Below are positions 53,503 to 63,200 of a stretch of DNA of 64,000 bases, in pieces (position 1 is the first letter of the stretch; each line of letters starts with the position of its first letter). The notes under the pieces are model-generated. The model made no database searches and was not told the origin of the DNA. It worked only from the letters and a program-made list of their open reading frames with translations. Location: assembly GCF_005281475.1 (NCBI RefSeq), contig NZ_CP040106.1, positions 563,501-627,500 on the forward strand, in the 5' to 3' direction. This DNA comes from Echinicola rosea. GTDB lineage: Bacteria; Bacteroidota; Bacteroidia; Cytophagales; Cyclobacteriaceae. The translations under genes and the position numbers were made by a program.

Positions 53503-54318
53503 TTAGATGTTATTCACTTTTTTTATGTACAATTCGAGTGCCCCGGTCATACTTGGCGCATTGGGCATGGGAGCCTCAATGTCCAAAATGAGATTTTGAT
53601 CCTTCACACTTTTTGAAGTAGTAGGGCCAAAAGCGGCTATCCTGGTAGCCCCTTGCTCAAAGTCGGCAAAATTGTGAATCAGTGATTTTATCCCTGAAGG
53701 ACTGTAAAAAGCCAATATATCGTACTTGATATCCTTCAGATCGGATAGGTCAGCAGCAACTGTGTGGTAAATGACTGCTTCGGTAAATTCAATATTGTTC
53801 TTGGCCAGGTTATCTGGGATATCATTTTTACGAATATCCGAACATGGGAAAAGGTACTTTTCTCCTTTATGCTTCTTGAAGTAATCAAATAAATCCGCAG
53901 CTGTCCTTACACCGACAAACAACTTGCGTTTTCTGATCACGATGTACTTCTGAAGATAATGAGCTGTCTGCTCCGAAATACAAAAGTACTTCATGTCGGC
54001 AGGCATTTCGATTTTGAGTTCTTGGCAAATTTTAAAGAAGTGATCGATGGCGTTTCGGCTCGTAAAAATGACCGCTGTATGCTTGAGAATATCGATCTTT
54101 TGCTTTCTAAATTCTCGGATAGAAACAGGTTCTACCTGTATAAAAGGCCTGAAATCAATTTTCAGATTGTATTTCTCGGCCAACTGAAAATATGGAGATT
54201 TGGCATCTGAAGGTCGAGGCTGAGAAACCAAAATACTCTTCACCGGCCGAAATCTGTCCTTGGTAGATTTTGTCATATGCTCTTTTTCTTCTTTTGTTTT
54301 CTCTCGTATTTCCCCCAT
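53503..54318 (-). CDS. hemD: Uroporphyrinogen-III synthase
   Basis: HemD closes the tetrapyrrole ring with inversion of ring D in haem synthesis. The 271-residue protein has the two-lobed fold visible as KSILVSQPRPSDAKSPYFQL, AVIFTSRNAIDHFFKICQEL, DILAFYSPSGIKSLIHNF and RIAAFGPTTSKSV. It has a charged N-terminal tail (1-25); ATG 54318 directly abuts the upstream stop codon with no spacer, and ATG 54276 is an alternative. It is the last gene of the Omp85-DUF4271-hemD string. Confidence 0.9.
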   Translation of the reverse strand: MGEIREKTKEEKEHMTKSTKDRFRPVKSILVSQPRPSDAKSPYFQLAEKYNLKIDFRPFIQVEPVSIREFRKQKIDILKHTAVIFTSRNAIDHFFKICQELKIEMPADMKYFCISEQTAHYLQKYIVIRKRKLFVGVRTAADLFDYFKKHKGEKYLFPCSDIRKNDIPDNLAKNNIEFTEAVIYHTVAADLSDLKDIKYDILAFYSPSGIKSLIHNFADFEQGATRIAAFGPTTSKSVKDQNLILDIEAPMPNAPSMTGALELYIKKVNNI

Positions 54319-55425
54319 TTAGCCAACGATCAGTTTAACGATCACTAAAAAGGGAACCAATTCCGAACTGCAAAGGTAAGAAAATAAATGGTAACTTTTA
54401 AAAGGGACTTTTTTTAACATTAAGTAAAAAAGTCTAAAAATCCCTACCAAATAAACCACAAGAAACAAACATACGGCATAATTCATTATGTCGTCCATCG
54501 CTGCATATCCCTGTAGATAGAATCCCATCACCACTATATACAGAATCAACAGCACTAACATCAAACTCTTTACCAGATAAAAAAACTGACTGAAATCAAT
54601 TTTATCCAAGTGATAAACCACTGCAAAAATCTTGATCCACAGGTATTTTAAAAATGACATCACCATAAAGAGCACAGCACCGGACAGCCATATCAACAAA
54701 AGTGAATTAAGACCATCCCCTAAATACTCATCCAATATACCATGACCTGCAAGATGCAAAAAGGAAAATGCAAACAACGACATCAGCATACTGAACACCA
54801 GCATGTAAAAAATTACGTCAGACGAAAACAACTTCATACCACTGCTGCCTTCGGAAAACTCTTCCTGAAACAAGGACACTGGCCTAAGAGCTGACTGAAA
54901 AACCATGGGATAGGTCACCTTAAACAAGGCAACCAACGCCAGTACCACCACAAAAGCCAAAATCATAAAGTCTTTTACCGGATCCTTTTCTCGTAACTGC
55001 TCATTGGGCACATTGACCCCGCCCTCGACGGGCCTACCATTTCGAAAAACACCTTTTTTAACAGAGAGCCTGTCACTGTCTATCCCTTCTTTATATACTG
55101 TCAGTGGAAGGCTTTGTGTCCTTTCCCCACCCAATTCCTTTAGTGCTTTCAGTGAAATGATGAAACTCGTATCAGATGAGGCGTAGAGCCAAAGTTTCTC
55201 GCCTAAAAAAACTGCCGACTTTTCGGGAAACTCCAATTGAAAAGAAGACATCGGATAATCCTCCAGATTCAAGTTTACCTTGGCCAACACGGCAGAAGGG
55301 ATAAGCTCGTACTTTTGCTCAATGACAATCTTCGGATTATAGTTTTCCAACACCTGGGCATGTAGCGCACCAAAAAGAAACATCATTACCAACATCGCGG
55401 TCAGCCCTTTAAAACCTCTCTTCAT
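54319..55425 (-). CDS. DUF4271 membrane protein
   Basis: The 368-residue protein (ATG 55425) has a signal peptide (1-24, ending GALHAQ), an extracytoplasmic beta domain (about 25-150) and about seven membrane helices. The helices begin at DFMILAFVVVLALVALFKV. The C-terminal half matches what I know of DUF4271, found next to hemD in Bacteroidota. Function unknown. It starts 4 bp after the Omp85 stop codon and ends next to the hemD ATG, so the three genes are an operon. Confidence 0.85.
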   Translation of the reverse strand: MKRGFKGLTAMLVMMFLFGALHAQVLENYNPKIVIEQKYELIPSAVLAKVNLNLEDYPMSSFQLEFPEKSAVFLGEKLWLYASSDTSFIISLKALKELGGERTQSLPLTVYKEGIDSDRLSVKKGVFRNGRPVEGGVNVPNEQLREKDPVKDFMILAFVVVLALVALFKVTYPMVFQSALRPVSLFQEEFSEGSSGMKLFSSDVIFYMLVFSMLMSLFAFSFLHLAGHGILDEYLGDGLNSLLLIWLSGAVLFMVMSFLKYLWIKIFAVVYHLDKIDFSQFFYLVKSLMLVLLILYIVVMGFYLQGYAAMDDIMNYAVCLFLVVYLVGIFRLFYLMLKKVPFKSYHLFSYLCSSELVPFLVIVKLIVG

Positions 55426-55429
55426 AAAA

Positions 55430-57160
55430 CTAAAATCTGCCAATGTATCCAAAGTGAATCTTTGCGTAGTTTACTCCTATTTTTTGCTCATTTGATTTCC
55501 CCATTCCATACAAAAACCTGAACTCACCACTTCCCGTGCTTAAATTTAGCCCCCCGCCAAAAGACAACACGTTATCCCGATTTTCGGGAATCGACCACCC
55601 GGATTGTTCCAAGGCTCCTACATCTGTAAACAGCAGAAAATAAGAATTCTCTTCAAAATAAAACCTCGGCTCAAAATTAGCATAAACATATCGGTTTGCG
55701 AAAAAGAAATTCTCATTAAACCCTCTGATGCTCCTCAAACCTCCCAAACGGTACATGTCGTTCTTCAGGATATTGTCCCCAACAAGCAATCCTCCCCGCA
55801 ATCGCAAAAAGCTGACCAATCTATTGCTCACCCGCCAAAATTCCTCAGCCGAAAATGTCCCAAAGACCTGAAACGCTTCCTTTGGTACTTCCTCATAATA
55901 CGCTTCCTTTATCGCTGTATTGTGCAGGATCTTTTTATTACCTACGCCCCATTCAGTCACTAGTCTCCAGCCGCTCTTGGGAAGGTAGCCGTCATCCAAG
56001 TCCTGATAACGGAGCCGCACGCCATAGCTGTGGTAGCGAAAATCCAGCACTTCAGGCAATTCATCCGCTGAACTGACTTCTGGCACCGAGAGCAAATCCC
56101 CGGACTGCCATCTGCTAAAAAAATCCATATACAGCCGCGGTGTCACCTGATAACCAAACCCGAGCCTAAAATCCCTGTTCACAAAACTCGTATCCTCCTT
56201 GAGTAGAAAAAAGGAAGCATTGACATCTATTCCTGTCCCCAGAAGTTGGGGTTCCAATGCCGCTATCTCTAGGTTTTGGCTGTATTGGGTGAGCCTCTGC
56301 CAGTGGAGACCGTAATGCCGTCCTTTGCCGGCGGGATTATAAATATCCAAATCGAATTGCCCTGTCACCAGCAGCTTATTGGCTTCTGCTTCATTTGGCA
56401 ACAAACCGATAATCCCATCCAAGGTATTGATCTTTCTGTTCTTTAAAGTAAGGTGTACCGTAGCTTCGCTGTTTTGAAAAGTCACTCTTGGTGCCGCTTC
56501 GAATTGGTAATACGGTATATTCTGAATGGTCTGAAGGGCAGCCTCCACTTTTTTCTGGGAAAAAGGCTCGCCAAGTACTATTCCCAGCTTCCTGGCCAAA
56601 AACTCCTGATTCACACGGGCATTGCCTTGTACATTCAAACTGTCAAAACGGATATATGGCCCTTCCTCCAGGGCTATATTGGCTTGCAGTGAATTTCCAG
56701 TTTGGCGGATGCTGTCTAGCCTTACTGCCGCAAAAGGATACCCTTCATTTTCCTTCTGCTCCAATATTCGCTCAAACAAGCGGGCCACTTTTTTATATGA
56801 AACAGGATGCCCCTGAAAAAGACGGGGATCATAGCCCGCCCTCCTTAACAACTGCCCTGGCAAATTTCCGCTTTCCAACGAAACCCAATTGAATCGCTCA
56901 CTGGTCTGTATAAGTGCCGTCACCGCACTGTCTCTAAATGTTATCCGCTCCACCGCTGCCATCAAATACCCCTCTTCCCTCAGGCGCTCAATATACCCGT
57001 TCAGAAAATTCCTTACGGCCAGTGAATCGGCCAAGTCCTCGGAGCCACTTTCTTGTTTTTCGCCCCGAACCTCATAGTCCAGTCCATACCGCTGTTGGGC
57101 CTGTAATGACTTACCGAGCCCACAAACAAAAAACAATGCTATAATGAATAGGCGTTTCAA
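55430..57160 (-). CDS. Omp85-family (BamA/TamA-like) outer-membrane protein
   Basis: The 576-residue protein has a signal peptide (1-21, SLQAQ) and a periplasmic part (about 25-270) with two or three POTRA-like units (RFDSLNVQGNARVNQEFLAR; GEPFSQKKVEAAL). The C-terminal 16-strand barrel has the conserved L6 motif LGGLRSIRGF and ends HFGYIGRF. It is shorter than BamA (about 800) and closer to TamA-like members, so its role in insertion of specific outer-membrane proteins is uncertain. The start is TTG 57160; no ATG lies between it and the upstream stop. Confidence 0.88.
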   Translation of the reverse strand: MKRLFIIALFFVCGLGKSLQAQQRYGLDYEVRGEKQESGSEDLADSLAVRNFLNGYIERLREEGYLMAAVERITFRDSAVTALIQTSERFNWVSLESGNLPGQLLRRAGYDPRLFQGHPVSYKKVARLFERILEQKENEGYPFAAVRLDSIRQTGNSLQANIALEEGPYIRFDSLNVQGNARVNQEFLARKLGIVLGEPFSQKKVEAALQTIQNIPYYQFEAAPRVTFQNSEATVHLTLKNRKINTLDGIIGLLPNEAEANKLLVTGQFDLDIYNPAGKGRHYGLHWQRLTQYSQNLEIAALEPQLLGTGIDVNASFFLLKEDTSFVNRDFRLGFGYQVTPRLYMDFFSRWQSGDLLSVPEVSSADELPEVLDFRYHSYGVRLRYQDLDDGYLPKSGWRLVTEWGVGNKKILHNTAIKEAYYEEVPKEAFQVFGTFSAEEFWRVSNRLVSFLRLRGGLLVGDNILKNDMYRLGGLRSIRGFNENFFFANRYVYANFEPRFYFEENSYFLLFTDVGALEQSGWSIPENRDNVLSFGGGLNLSTGSGEFRFLYGMGKSNEQKIGVNYAKIHFGYIGRF

Positions 57161-57182
57161 AAATCCTTCTCGTTGTTTTACT

Positions 57183-57190
57183 TAACTTTG
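57183..57190 (+). promoter_or_regulatory. -7 box (TAACTTTG) of hemW
   Basis: TAACTTTG ends 20 nt before the TTG start at 57211, so transcription would begin near 57197. A GTG at 57190 lies inside the box and so cannot be the start. Confidence 0.55.
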
Positions 57191-57210
57191 TGCCGATAAA
57201 AGTAATCAAT

Positions 57211-58335
57211 TTGGCAGGAATTTATATTCATATCCCCTTTTGCAGACAAGCGTGTCATTACTGTGACTTTCATTTCAGCACTTCTACAGCACTGAAAGCC
57301 AAAATGGTCAGTATGATATGCAAAGAACTCGCTCTCCAAAAAAACTATCTTGGCAAAAGCACCCCGATCAAGACCATTTATTTTGGAGGAGGCACTCCTT
57401 CGTTGCTCTCATCATTGGAGCTTTCTGCTATTCTGGATACGATATCGCTACACTACCAGCTTGACTTGGACGAAATGACCATCGAGACCAATCCGGACGA
57501 CCTCAGTCAAGAAAAACTGAAGAGCCTGAAGACGCTTGGCTTTGACCGTCTGAGCATTGGGATACAGAGTTTCAGCAATGAAGTTTTGCGATTTTACAAC
57601 CGTTCGCATACCGCCGAAGAATCGTTAAAGTCCATCGATAAAGCGAGAAAAACCGGCTTTGAAAAATTATCCATCGACCTGATGTACGGCTTCCCTGCGG
57701 GGGATCACCAGCTCTGGGAACATGACCTCAAACAGGCCGTCCAGCTGGCACCTGGCCATATCAGCAGCTATTGCCTTACGGTAGAAGCGAATACTGCATT
57801 GGGGAAATGGGCAAAAAAAGGCACTTTCAAACCCGCATCGGAAGATTTTAGCGCTGATCAGTTTGAACTGATGCAAAAAAGACTGGAAGACGCAGGCTAT
57901 ATCCAATATGAAATTTCCAATTTTGGCAAACCAGACGCGTTTGCAGTTCACAACAGCAACTACTGGAAAGGCACCCCCTACCTGGGCATTGGTCCAAGCG
58001 CCCATTCCTTTGATGGAAGTACTAGGCAGCATAACCTCTCCAATAATCCAAAATACATCAAGGCACTGGAAGACGACACCATCCTGTTCGAAAAAGATAT
58101 CCTTAGCCAAGAAGACTTGTTAAATGAATACCTGCTCACTGCACTACGGACAATTTGGGGCGTCGATCTTCAAAAGGTAAACCAACAGTTTGGAGTGGAC
58201 ATCTTACAGGCCAAAGGCACACTGATAGAGCACTTTCGTGAAGAAAAACTGATGGAAGCAGACTCCGACTACCTTCGGCTCACCAAAAAAGGCAAGCTTT
58301 TGGCGGACTTTATCGCCGGCAAACTTTTTGTCTAA
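57211..58335 (+). CDS. hemW: Haem chaperone HemW (radical SAM, formerly called HemN-like)
   Basis: HemW-type proteins bind haem and a [4Fe-4S] cluster and deliver haem to target proteins; true HemN has a different cysteine motif. From TTG 57211 it has 374 residues (MAGIYIHIPFCRQACHYCDF), with CRQACHYCDF carrying the CxxxCxxC radical-SAM cysteines followed by F. Other blocks are IYFGGGTPSLL, IETNPDD, SIGIQSFS and IDLMYGFPAG. The C-terminal helical domain is complete. It diverges from the Omp85 operon with 50 bp between starts. Confidence 0.93.
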   Translation: MAGIYIHIPFCRQACHYCDFHFSTSTALKAKMVSMICKELALQKNYLGKSTPIKTIYFGGGTPSLLSSLELSAILDTISLHYQLDLDEMTIETNPDDLSQEKLKSLKTLGFDRLSIGIQSFSNEVLRFYNRSHTAEESLKSIDKARKTGFEKLSIDLMYGFPAGDHQLWEHDLKQAVQLAPGHISSYCLTVEANTALGKWAKKGTFKPASEDFSADQFELMQKRLEDAGYIQYEISNFGKPDAFAVHNSNYWKGTPYLGIGPSAHSFDGSTRQHNLSNNPKYIKALEDDTILFEKDILSQEDLLNEYLLTALRTIWGVDLQKVNQQFGVDILQAKGTLIEHFREEKLMEADSDYLRLTKKGKLLADFIAGKLFV

Positions 58336-58378
58336 TCCTATTTGGGAGATCGAAAGCCCCAATAGGCTCTATCTTTTA

Positions 58379-58409
58379 TTGTTACTGTGACAAAGTAAGG
58401 CTACCTTTG
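58379..58409 (+). promoter_or_regulatory. Promoter of dciA (TTG - 20 nt - TACCTTTG)
   Basis: TTG at 58379-58381 and TACCTTTG at 58402-58409 have ideal spacing. The box ends 6 nt before the ATG at 58416, so the transcript probably begins at the start codon. Confidence 0.7.
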
Positions 58410-58415
58410 ATTACC

Positions 58416-58730
58416 ATGAAAAAATACCAGGACTATAATCCCCGCAAAAAGGAAATCACACCGCTCAAAGAAGCGTTTGAGGAATTACTTCAAACCTATA
58501 AACTCAAAGACCGCTTTAACGAAAGGAAAATCGTCAGTGCTTGGGGAGAGATGATGGGGAAATCAATCGCCAGCAGAACGTCCAGTATCTATGCCAAGGA
58601 CAAAAAACTTTTCGTAAAGCTAACTTCAGGTCCTATCAAAAAAGAATTGATGATGAACAAGTCACGTATTCTTAACATCATTGAAGAAAAATTCGGAAAA
58701 AACGTGATAGAGGACATCACATTTTTATAA
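58416..58730 (+). CDS. dciA: DUF721 protein, DciA-like replicative helicase loader
   Basis: DUF721 includes DciA, which helps load the replicative helicase DnaB. The 104-residue protein (ATG 58416) shows the KH-like core LKEAFEELLQTYKLKDRFN, IVSAWGEMMGKSIASRTSSI, KKLFVKLTSGPIKKELMMNK and a C-terminal EDITFL. It is shorter than proteobacterial DciA but typical of Bacteroidota members. An in-frame TTG at 58407 lies inside the -7 box and is rejected. Confidence 0.85.
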   Translation: MKKYQDYNPRKKEITPLKEAFEELLQTYKLKDRFNERKIVSAWGEMMGKSIASRTSSIYAKDKKLFVKLTSGPIKKELMMNKSRILNIIEEKFGKNVIEDITFL

Positions 58731-59033
58731 TGGCACCAACAACGTAAAACCTTCCCCTCCCATTCAAGTACTTTTCTGTTTTTTTATTTTGTAGAGACAA
58801 AAAAACCACTCAATAAACAATCATTAATTTTACAAAAACCAACATCAACACACTATTTATCGGCATAACCAAACTATTACTTCAATGTAAACTGCATATT
58901 GTCATTTTATTAAAATTAAGCGTTATTTTTTATTACGAATTACAAATCAAAACAATATAAAATGCAATAATTTAAAATAATGTAAAAATCAATCGTTTTC
59001 ATTGTGTGATTTTTAAATTTTAAACCTATTCAT
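58731..59033. other. AT-rich intergenic region, nothing recognised
   Basis: About 300 bp dominated by A and T runs between dciA and the tRNA-like gene. I see no gene, hairpin with a T-run, or repeat. Confidence 0.5.
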
Positions 59034-59041
59034 TACCTTTG
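59034..59041 (+). promoter_or_regulatory. -7 box (TACCTTTG) of the tRNA-like gene
   Basis: A perfect TACCTTTG lies 34 nt before the tRNA-like 5' end, so a primary transcript would start near 59048 and need 5' processing. The -33 element is not clear. Confidence 0.55.
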
Positions 59042-59074
59042 AGCAATCAAGTAGCCAAAAGGGTTAATCTATAC

Positions 59075-59198
59075 TGTAGGATGTTGAAATTGGCAGACAA
59101 GCCCTCCTGTCTCGGGGGTGGAGATTCTGGGATAAAGCACACATAGAGCTCTTGTGTTGCCTAACTTCTCCGTGGAGGTTCGAGTCCTTCTCCTACAG
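59075..59198 (+). tRNA. tRNA-like RNA gene, class II type with oversized variable region, apparent anticodon GUC
   Basis: A cloverleaf can be drawn. The acceptor stem is TGTAGGA (59075-59081) with TCCTACA (59191-59197). The D arm TTG-AAATTGGCAGA-CAA carries the GG pair at 59092-59093. The anticodon arm is CCCTC-CTGTCTC-GGGGG, with U33 and an apparent GUC at 59109-59111. The T arm is GGAGG-TTCGAGT-CCTTC. The D and T arms resemble tRNA-Leu, but the anticodon would be that of Asp. The variable region (59119-59173) is 55 nt, closed by GGAGA/TCTCC, far above the usual class II size. CCA is not encoded (GCAC follows). It has its own promoter box and terminator. It may be a non-decoding tRNA-like RNA. 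Confidence 0.65.
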
Positions 59199-59218
59199 CA
59201 CTGTGTTAAATTATTTAG

Positions 59219-59283
59219 AGAGAATGTTTTTATGGCAAAGGAGAATGGGCAACCATTATGCATAAAAACGTTCTCTTTTTTTT
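59219..59283 (+). terminator. Strong terminator after the tRNA-like gene
   Basis: A 16-bp stem AGAGAATGTTTTTATG / CATAAAAACGTTCTCT (one G-U pair) with a 26-nt loop is followed by a run of eight T. It begins 20 nt past the tRNA-like 3' end. Confidence 0.85.
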
Positions 59284-59320
59284 GTTCCCTCCCAATATCC
59301 AGCCCGATAAGGTTAAAAAC

Positions 59321-59459
59321 GGATCCAGCGGAAAAGTTGGGGGCTGCCAGTTTTCTTAATCGCAAAACCACCGTTAAAAAAAAGCCAAAAAGGTATTATG
59401 TTTGAAAAGTGCATGTTTGTCCTGCATTGAAAGATTACACTCGAAAGCTAGCCCCCCGA
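59321..59459 (+). repeat. Dispersed repeat family R2, copy 3 (longest)
   Basis: The left part (GGATCCAGCGGAAAAGTTGG, GCTGCCAGTTTTCTTAAT) matches 717-766. The right part (GTGCATGTTTGTCCTGC, TTGAAAGATTACACTCGAAA, GCTAGCCCCC) matches 10188-10240 in reverse. This copy joins both halves and so shows that they belong to one element of about 140 bp. Confidence 0.72.
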
Positions 59460-60202
59460 GTGGCGACCCATTCTTAGCCATGGGGGAAGACCATAGTAAA
59501 TTTACCCACCCAACGTTCCCCGTTTTAGCCGCATTGACCGCCCGATTCCCCATAACTTCCCGCTAAAACCCATTCGTGCGGATGAAGAAAGACCATCGTT
59601 TTAGCGGCCTAAAATTTTCTTTTAAAAGACCATGTTAACATTCGCCACCCAGAAATAATGCTTGATCCCGCAAAAGTTGGGGGCTGATGGCAGGCTGACA
59701 ACGTAGATGTTTATGATTTGCGCTGTTTTTTTTCCTAAACGGGAAAAGTCTCCAGTCCCGCTTTTGTAATGCGAACTGCTGAGAAAGGCATTTGTAATGC
59801 CTCCATGCAGTGAAGCCTCCAATAAATGGCTTGTCCGTAAGACCAAAAATTAATGCGCAACGGCTAATAGTGACGCCTAATCAGTTCGAAACACTTGTGC
59901 ACGGCTAACCATCGGCCAATACATATATTCGTTTAAGGCATGAATTTTGAGATTGCTTGTAAATATTAAAATTGAAACAAGTAAAGCTTTGGTTTAACTG
60001 TAGCAATAGCAAAAAATCATCTACCGTTAACTTAGAGGACTTGCAACGATTGTAAATATTTGGGAGCTATTCTCTTTTGACTATCTTAGGAAAAGAAACT
60101 CCGTAGTTTTTCAGACTCTATTTTTTAGGGGCTTGTGAACTTTGTCACGTTCAACTTTATTCTAAGTAAAATAAAGTTTATTTTGCTTTATACGGTTAAT
60201 TT
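59460..60202. other. Repeat-rich intergenic region without a gene
   Basis: It contains a further R2-like scrap (59649-59690: CCAGAAATAATGCTTGATCC then CAAAAGTTGGGGGCTG). GAAGACCATAGT-like words recur near 59487, 59586 and 59625, and GTTTTAGC/GCTAAAAC words lie near 59520-59605. Several short open frames occur but none looks coding. 60000-60202 is AT-rich and probably holds the promoter of the next gene; no clear box was found. Confidence 0.5.
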
Positions 60203-63200
60203 ATGGTAAAAAAGAGCCAAAATAAAAAAAAACTGAAACGATCCCAGAGGCGGTTGATCCGGTTTTTTGCCATAGTAATTTTCTCTTTGGTATTTGTGCA
60301 AGTAGGACTATATTTTGGATCTGACCTGCTCTTGCGAAATTATGTCCAATCCAAAGTGGATGAAGCCTCCGAGGGAAAATACGAGGTGAGTTTTGACCGG
60401 TTTCACCTGTCCCTTTTTCAGCGAGGATTCTATTTTGAAGGCTTCAGCCTTACCCCAAACAAAGCTATCTTGGACTCCCTTCCTGATGACAAGCCCATCT
60501 ATAAAGTCCAAGTTCCTCAAATTGCCGTAAAAGGTATCGGGTATGATTTTGGCGATAAAATACTGAATATCGGTAACCTGCAGTTTGTCGAGCCCATGAT
60601 CCAGACCAAGCAGCAACTGGACAGCCTCAGCTCAAATACTAAATTGGAACAACTTCAGTTGGAAATCAAAAAATCCTTGGAGCGTGTACGCCTGGAAGAA
60701 ATCATCATTGATAATCTGATCATTGAGCAAGCTGATTTGCTCGTAGAGAACTTTGTAAGCCAGAAATCTATAAAAGCCGAAAACACCAACTTTTCCTTGA
60801 AGGATGTCCACCTTCTAAACCCGAGACCCGAGCCTACTCCTTTCAACGCACGGGGTTTTGGCCTAACCTTGGAAAACTTCGAAATGCTACTGGCAGATAG
60901 CGTCCACACGCTACTTGCAGAACAAATAGAAATTTCTTCTTTGGACAATCACATCACCGCCAAACAAGTAGCGCTTCTTCCCGACTTGCAGAAACCAGGA
61001 GAAATCTATTATAGCATGAAGCTCGACAACTTGATGCTTACCGATGCTGATATCAATCAGGTATTCTATACCACAGATGTAGCGGTCGGCAACCTCACCT
61101 TGAACCATCCGGAATTTTTGGTCTATTCCGAACTTTCGCCTGAAGTGCAGGAAAAATCATTGATGGATTACAGCCTTTATCCATTGATAAAAGATATTTT
61201 GAGCTCCATAAACATTCACCATTTACAGATCGAAGAAGGAAGCTTTCTCCAAAGAGGAGTACATGACGAATACAAAAACCGAATCGAAACGGATAAGATC
61301 AACTTCGAAATGGAGCAGGTTTACATCGGCCCCGATACTGAACGCACCAAAAACCAATTTTTCTATGCTAACGAAGCCGCCCTATCGCTGTCCAATGTGA
61401 AAGTGGTCCTGGCCGATGGCGTACACTGGATCACTGGGAAAGAAGTGTACTTATCCTCAAAAGAAGATGAGATAAAAGTCGTTGGGGCCAAGGTGGAGCC
61501 TTTCAGAAAAGTCACGGAAGAAATCCCCCTTTTCGAAATCGAAATCCCCGAATTCAACCTCGAAAATGCCAATCTAAAGAAAGTTTACAACCATAATATC
61601 CTGGATGTAAAAGACATGGTCTTTCGCAATCCGACAGTAAAATTCAGTAACCTTCAGAAAAAGGAAGGCAACATGAAAGGCCAAACGATACAGGAACTCA
61701 CCAAAAACTTCCTGAGGGCAATCTACATAGACAGGCTAGAACTTATTGAAGGTGACATGATCCTTAACAACACCATGAAAGTCAATAAGGACAGTGTCTC
61801 TTTTACAAAAGCCAGTATGGTTTTGGAAAATTTTGCGGTGGACGAAGGAATAGAGCAAGATTCCTCCAGGATGTTTTTGGCAGAAGACCTACAGCTAGAA
61901 CTGGATAATTATGCCATGAAGCTGACCGATGACATGCACCTTTTCAAAGCTGACAAGATCTTTGTAGACACCAAAGAAAAGATGCTGAAAATAGAAGGCT
62001 TCAGTTTTGAGCCGCTTGACTCAGACAGGGTCATGGAAAACCTGCGCCGTCTGAACAAGAAAATGGTGCTTGAAGTACGTGTGCCGGAGTTTTACCTGCG
62101 GGACGTGGATATTGCGAAGGCCTATTTTGATGGGGTTTTGGAGATAGGAATGGTGGAAGTCCCATCACCCGACATAAAACTCAGTCGCTACATCGCACCA
62201 AACCAAAACAGGGAAAAAGTGCAGATCAACGACCTGTATGAGCTGGCAACAAGTTATTTTAGCCATGTTACCATCGACTCGCTAAATGTTATTGACGGCT
62301 CCATTGCCTATGAAAACTATGTCCAAAACAAAATCAAAACTTTTGCAGAGGATAATGTGTCCATTAAGATCAAAAAATTTGAGCTGGATGAAAATGTAAC
62401 CCCTCGAAATGCTGAAACATTTTTTGCCGAGGAATTGGACGTCAGCTTAAACAACTATGTGTTTAACGTAGCGGATGGAAGATACTCCTTGCACGCTGAC
62501 CAGATCAGCTATAACTCTTCAAGGGATGAACTCATCACCTCCAATGTACGGTTGAGGCCGAGACGGGATCTAGGGGTCAAAGTAACCATCGGTGCCAACA
62601 TCTCCAACCTTAGCTTTGCAGGTGTGGACGTGGACAGGTTCTTCTTTGAAAACACCTTGGCCATGTCCAAGGTAAGCCTGTCGGATGCAGAAGTAAACTT
62701 ATTCATCGACCGTAACGGGACAAAAAGGAGCCAACGGGACAAGGCACCAAAAAAAACCCGGAATCTTCCAAAAAGGTTTGACATCATACAAATCGACACC
62801 ATTGAAGCCCAAAATGCCCGATTCAATGCATTTTATAGCAATGATGGTAAAGAACGAAACCTCATCAATTCCGGTGTCAACCTCTCATTTTATGGTTTTC
62901 TTCTGGATTCGGCCAAACTCGCCAAAGGAGATATCGTGGGTTTTTTCAATAATATGGCCATGGATATTGACAATTTCAACTTGGCATTGAACGACAGCGT
63001 ACACACATTAAATTTCAGCAAGGTGGAACTGGATACCAAAAGCGATATGATTGTGTTTGAAAACTTAAAGGTCATCCCTAAAAACCATATCGGCAAACAT
63101 GGCAATCCGGTCATCGCTGCAGCTGTACCCTTGGTAAAGCTGCAAACCCATTCACTGACGAGTTTTCAAGAAACCGGCGAAATCGATTTTCAGCGCATAG

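Noticed and set aside
59069..59371. Short open frames across the tRNA-like gene on both strands
   Set aside because: The region folds as a structured RNA followed by a terminator; the frames have no protein features.
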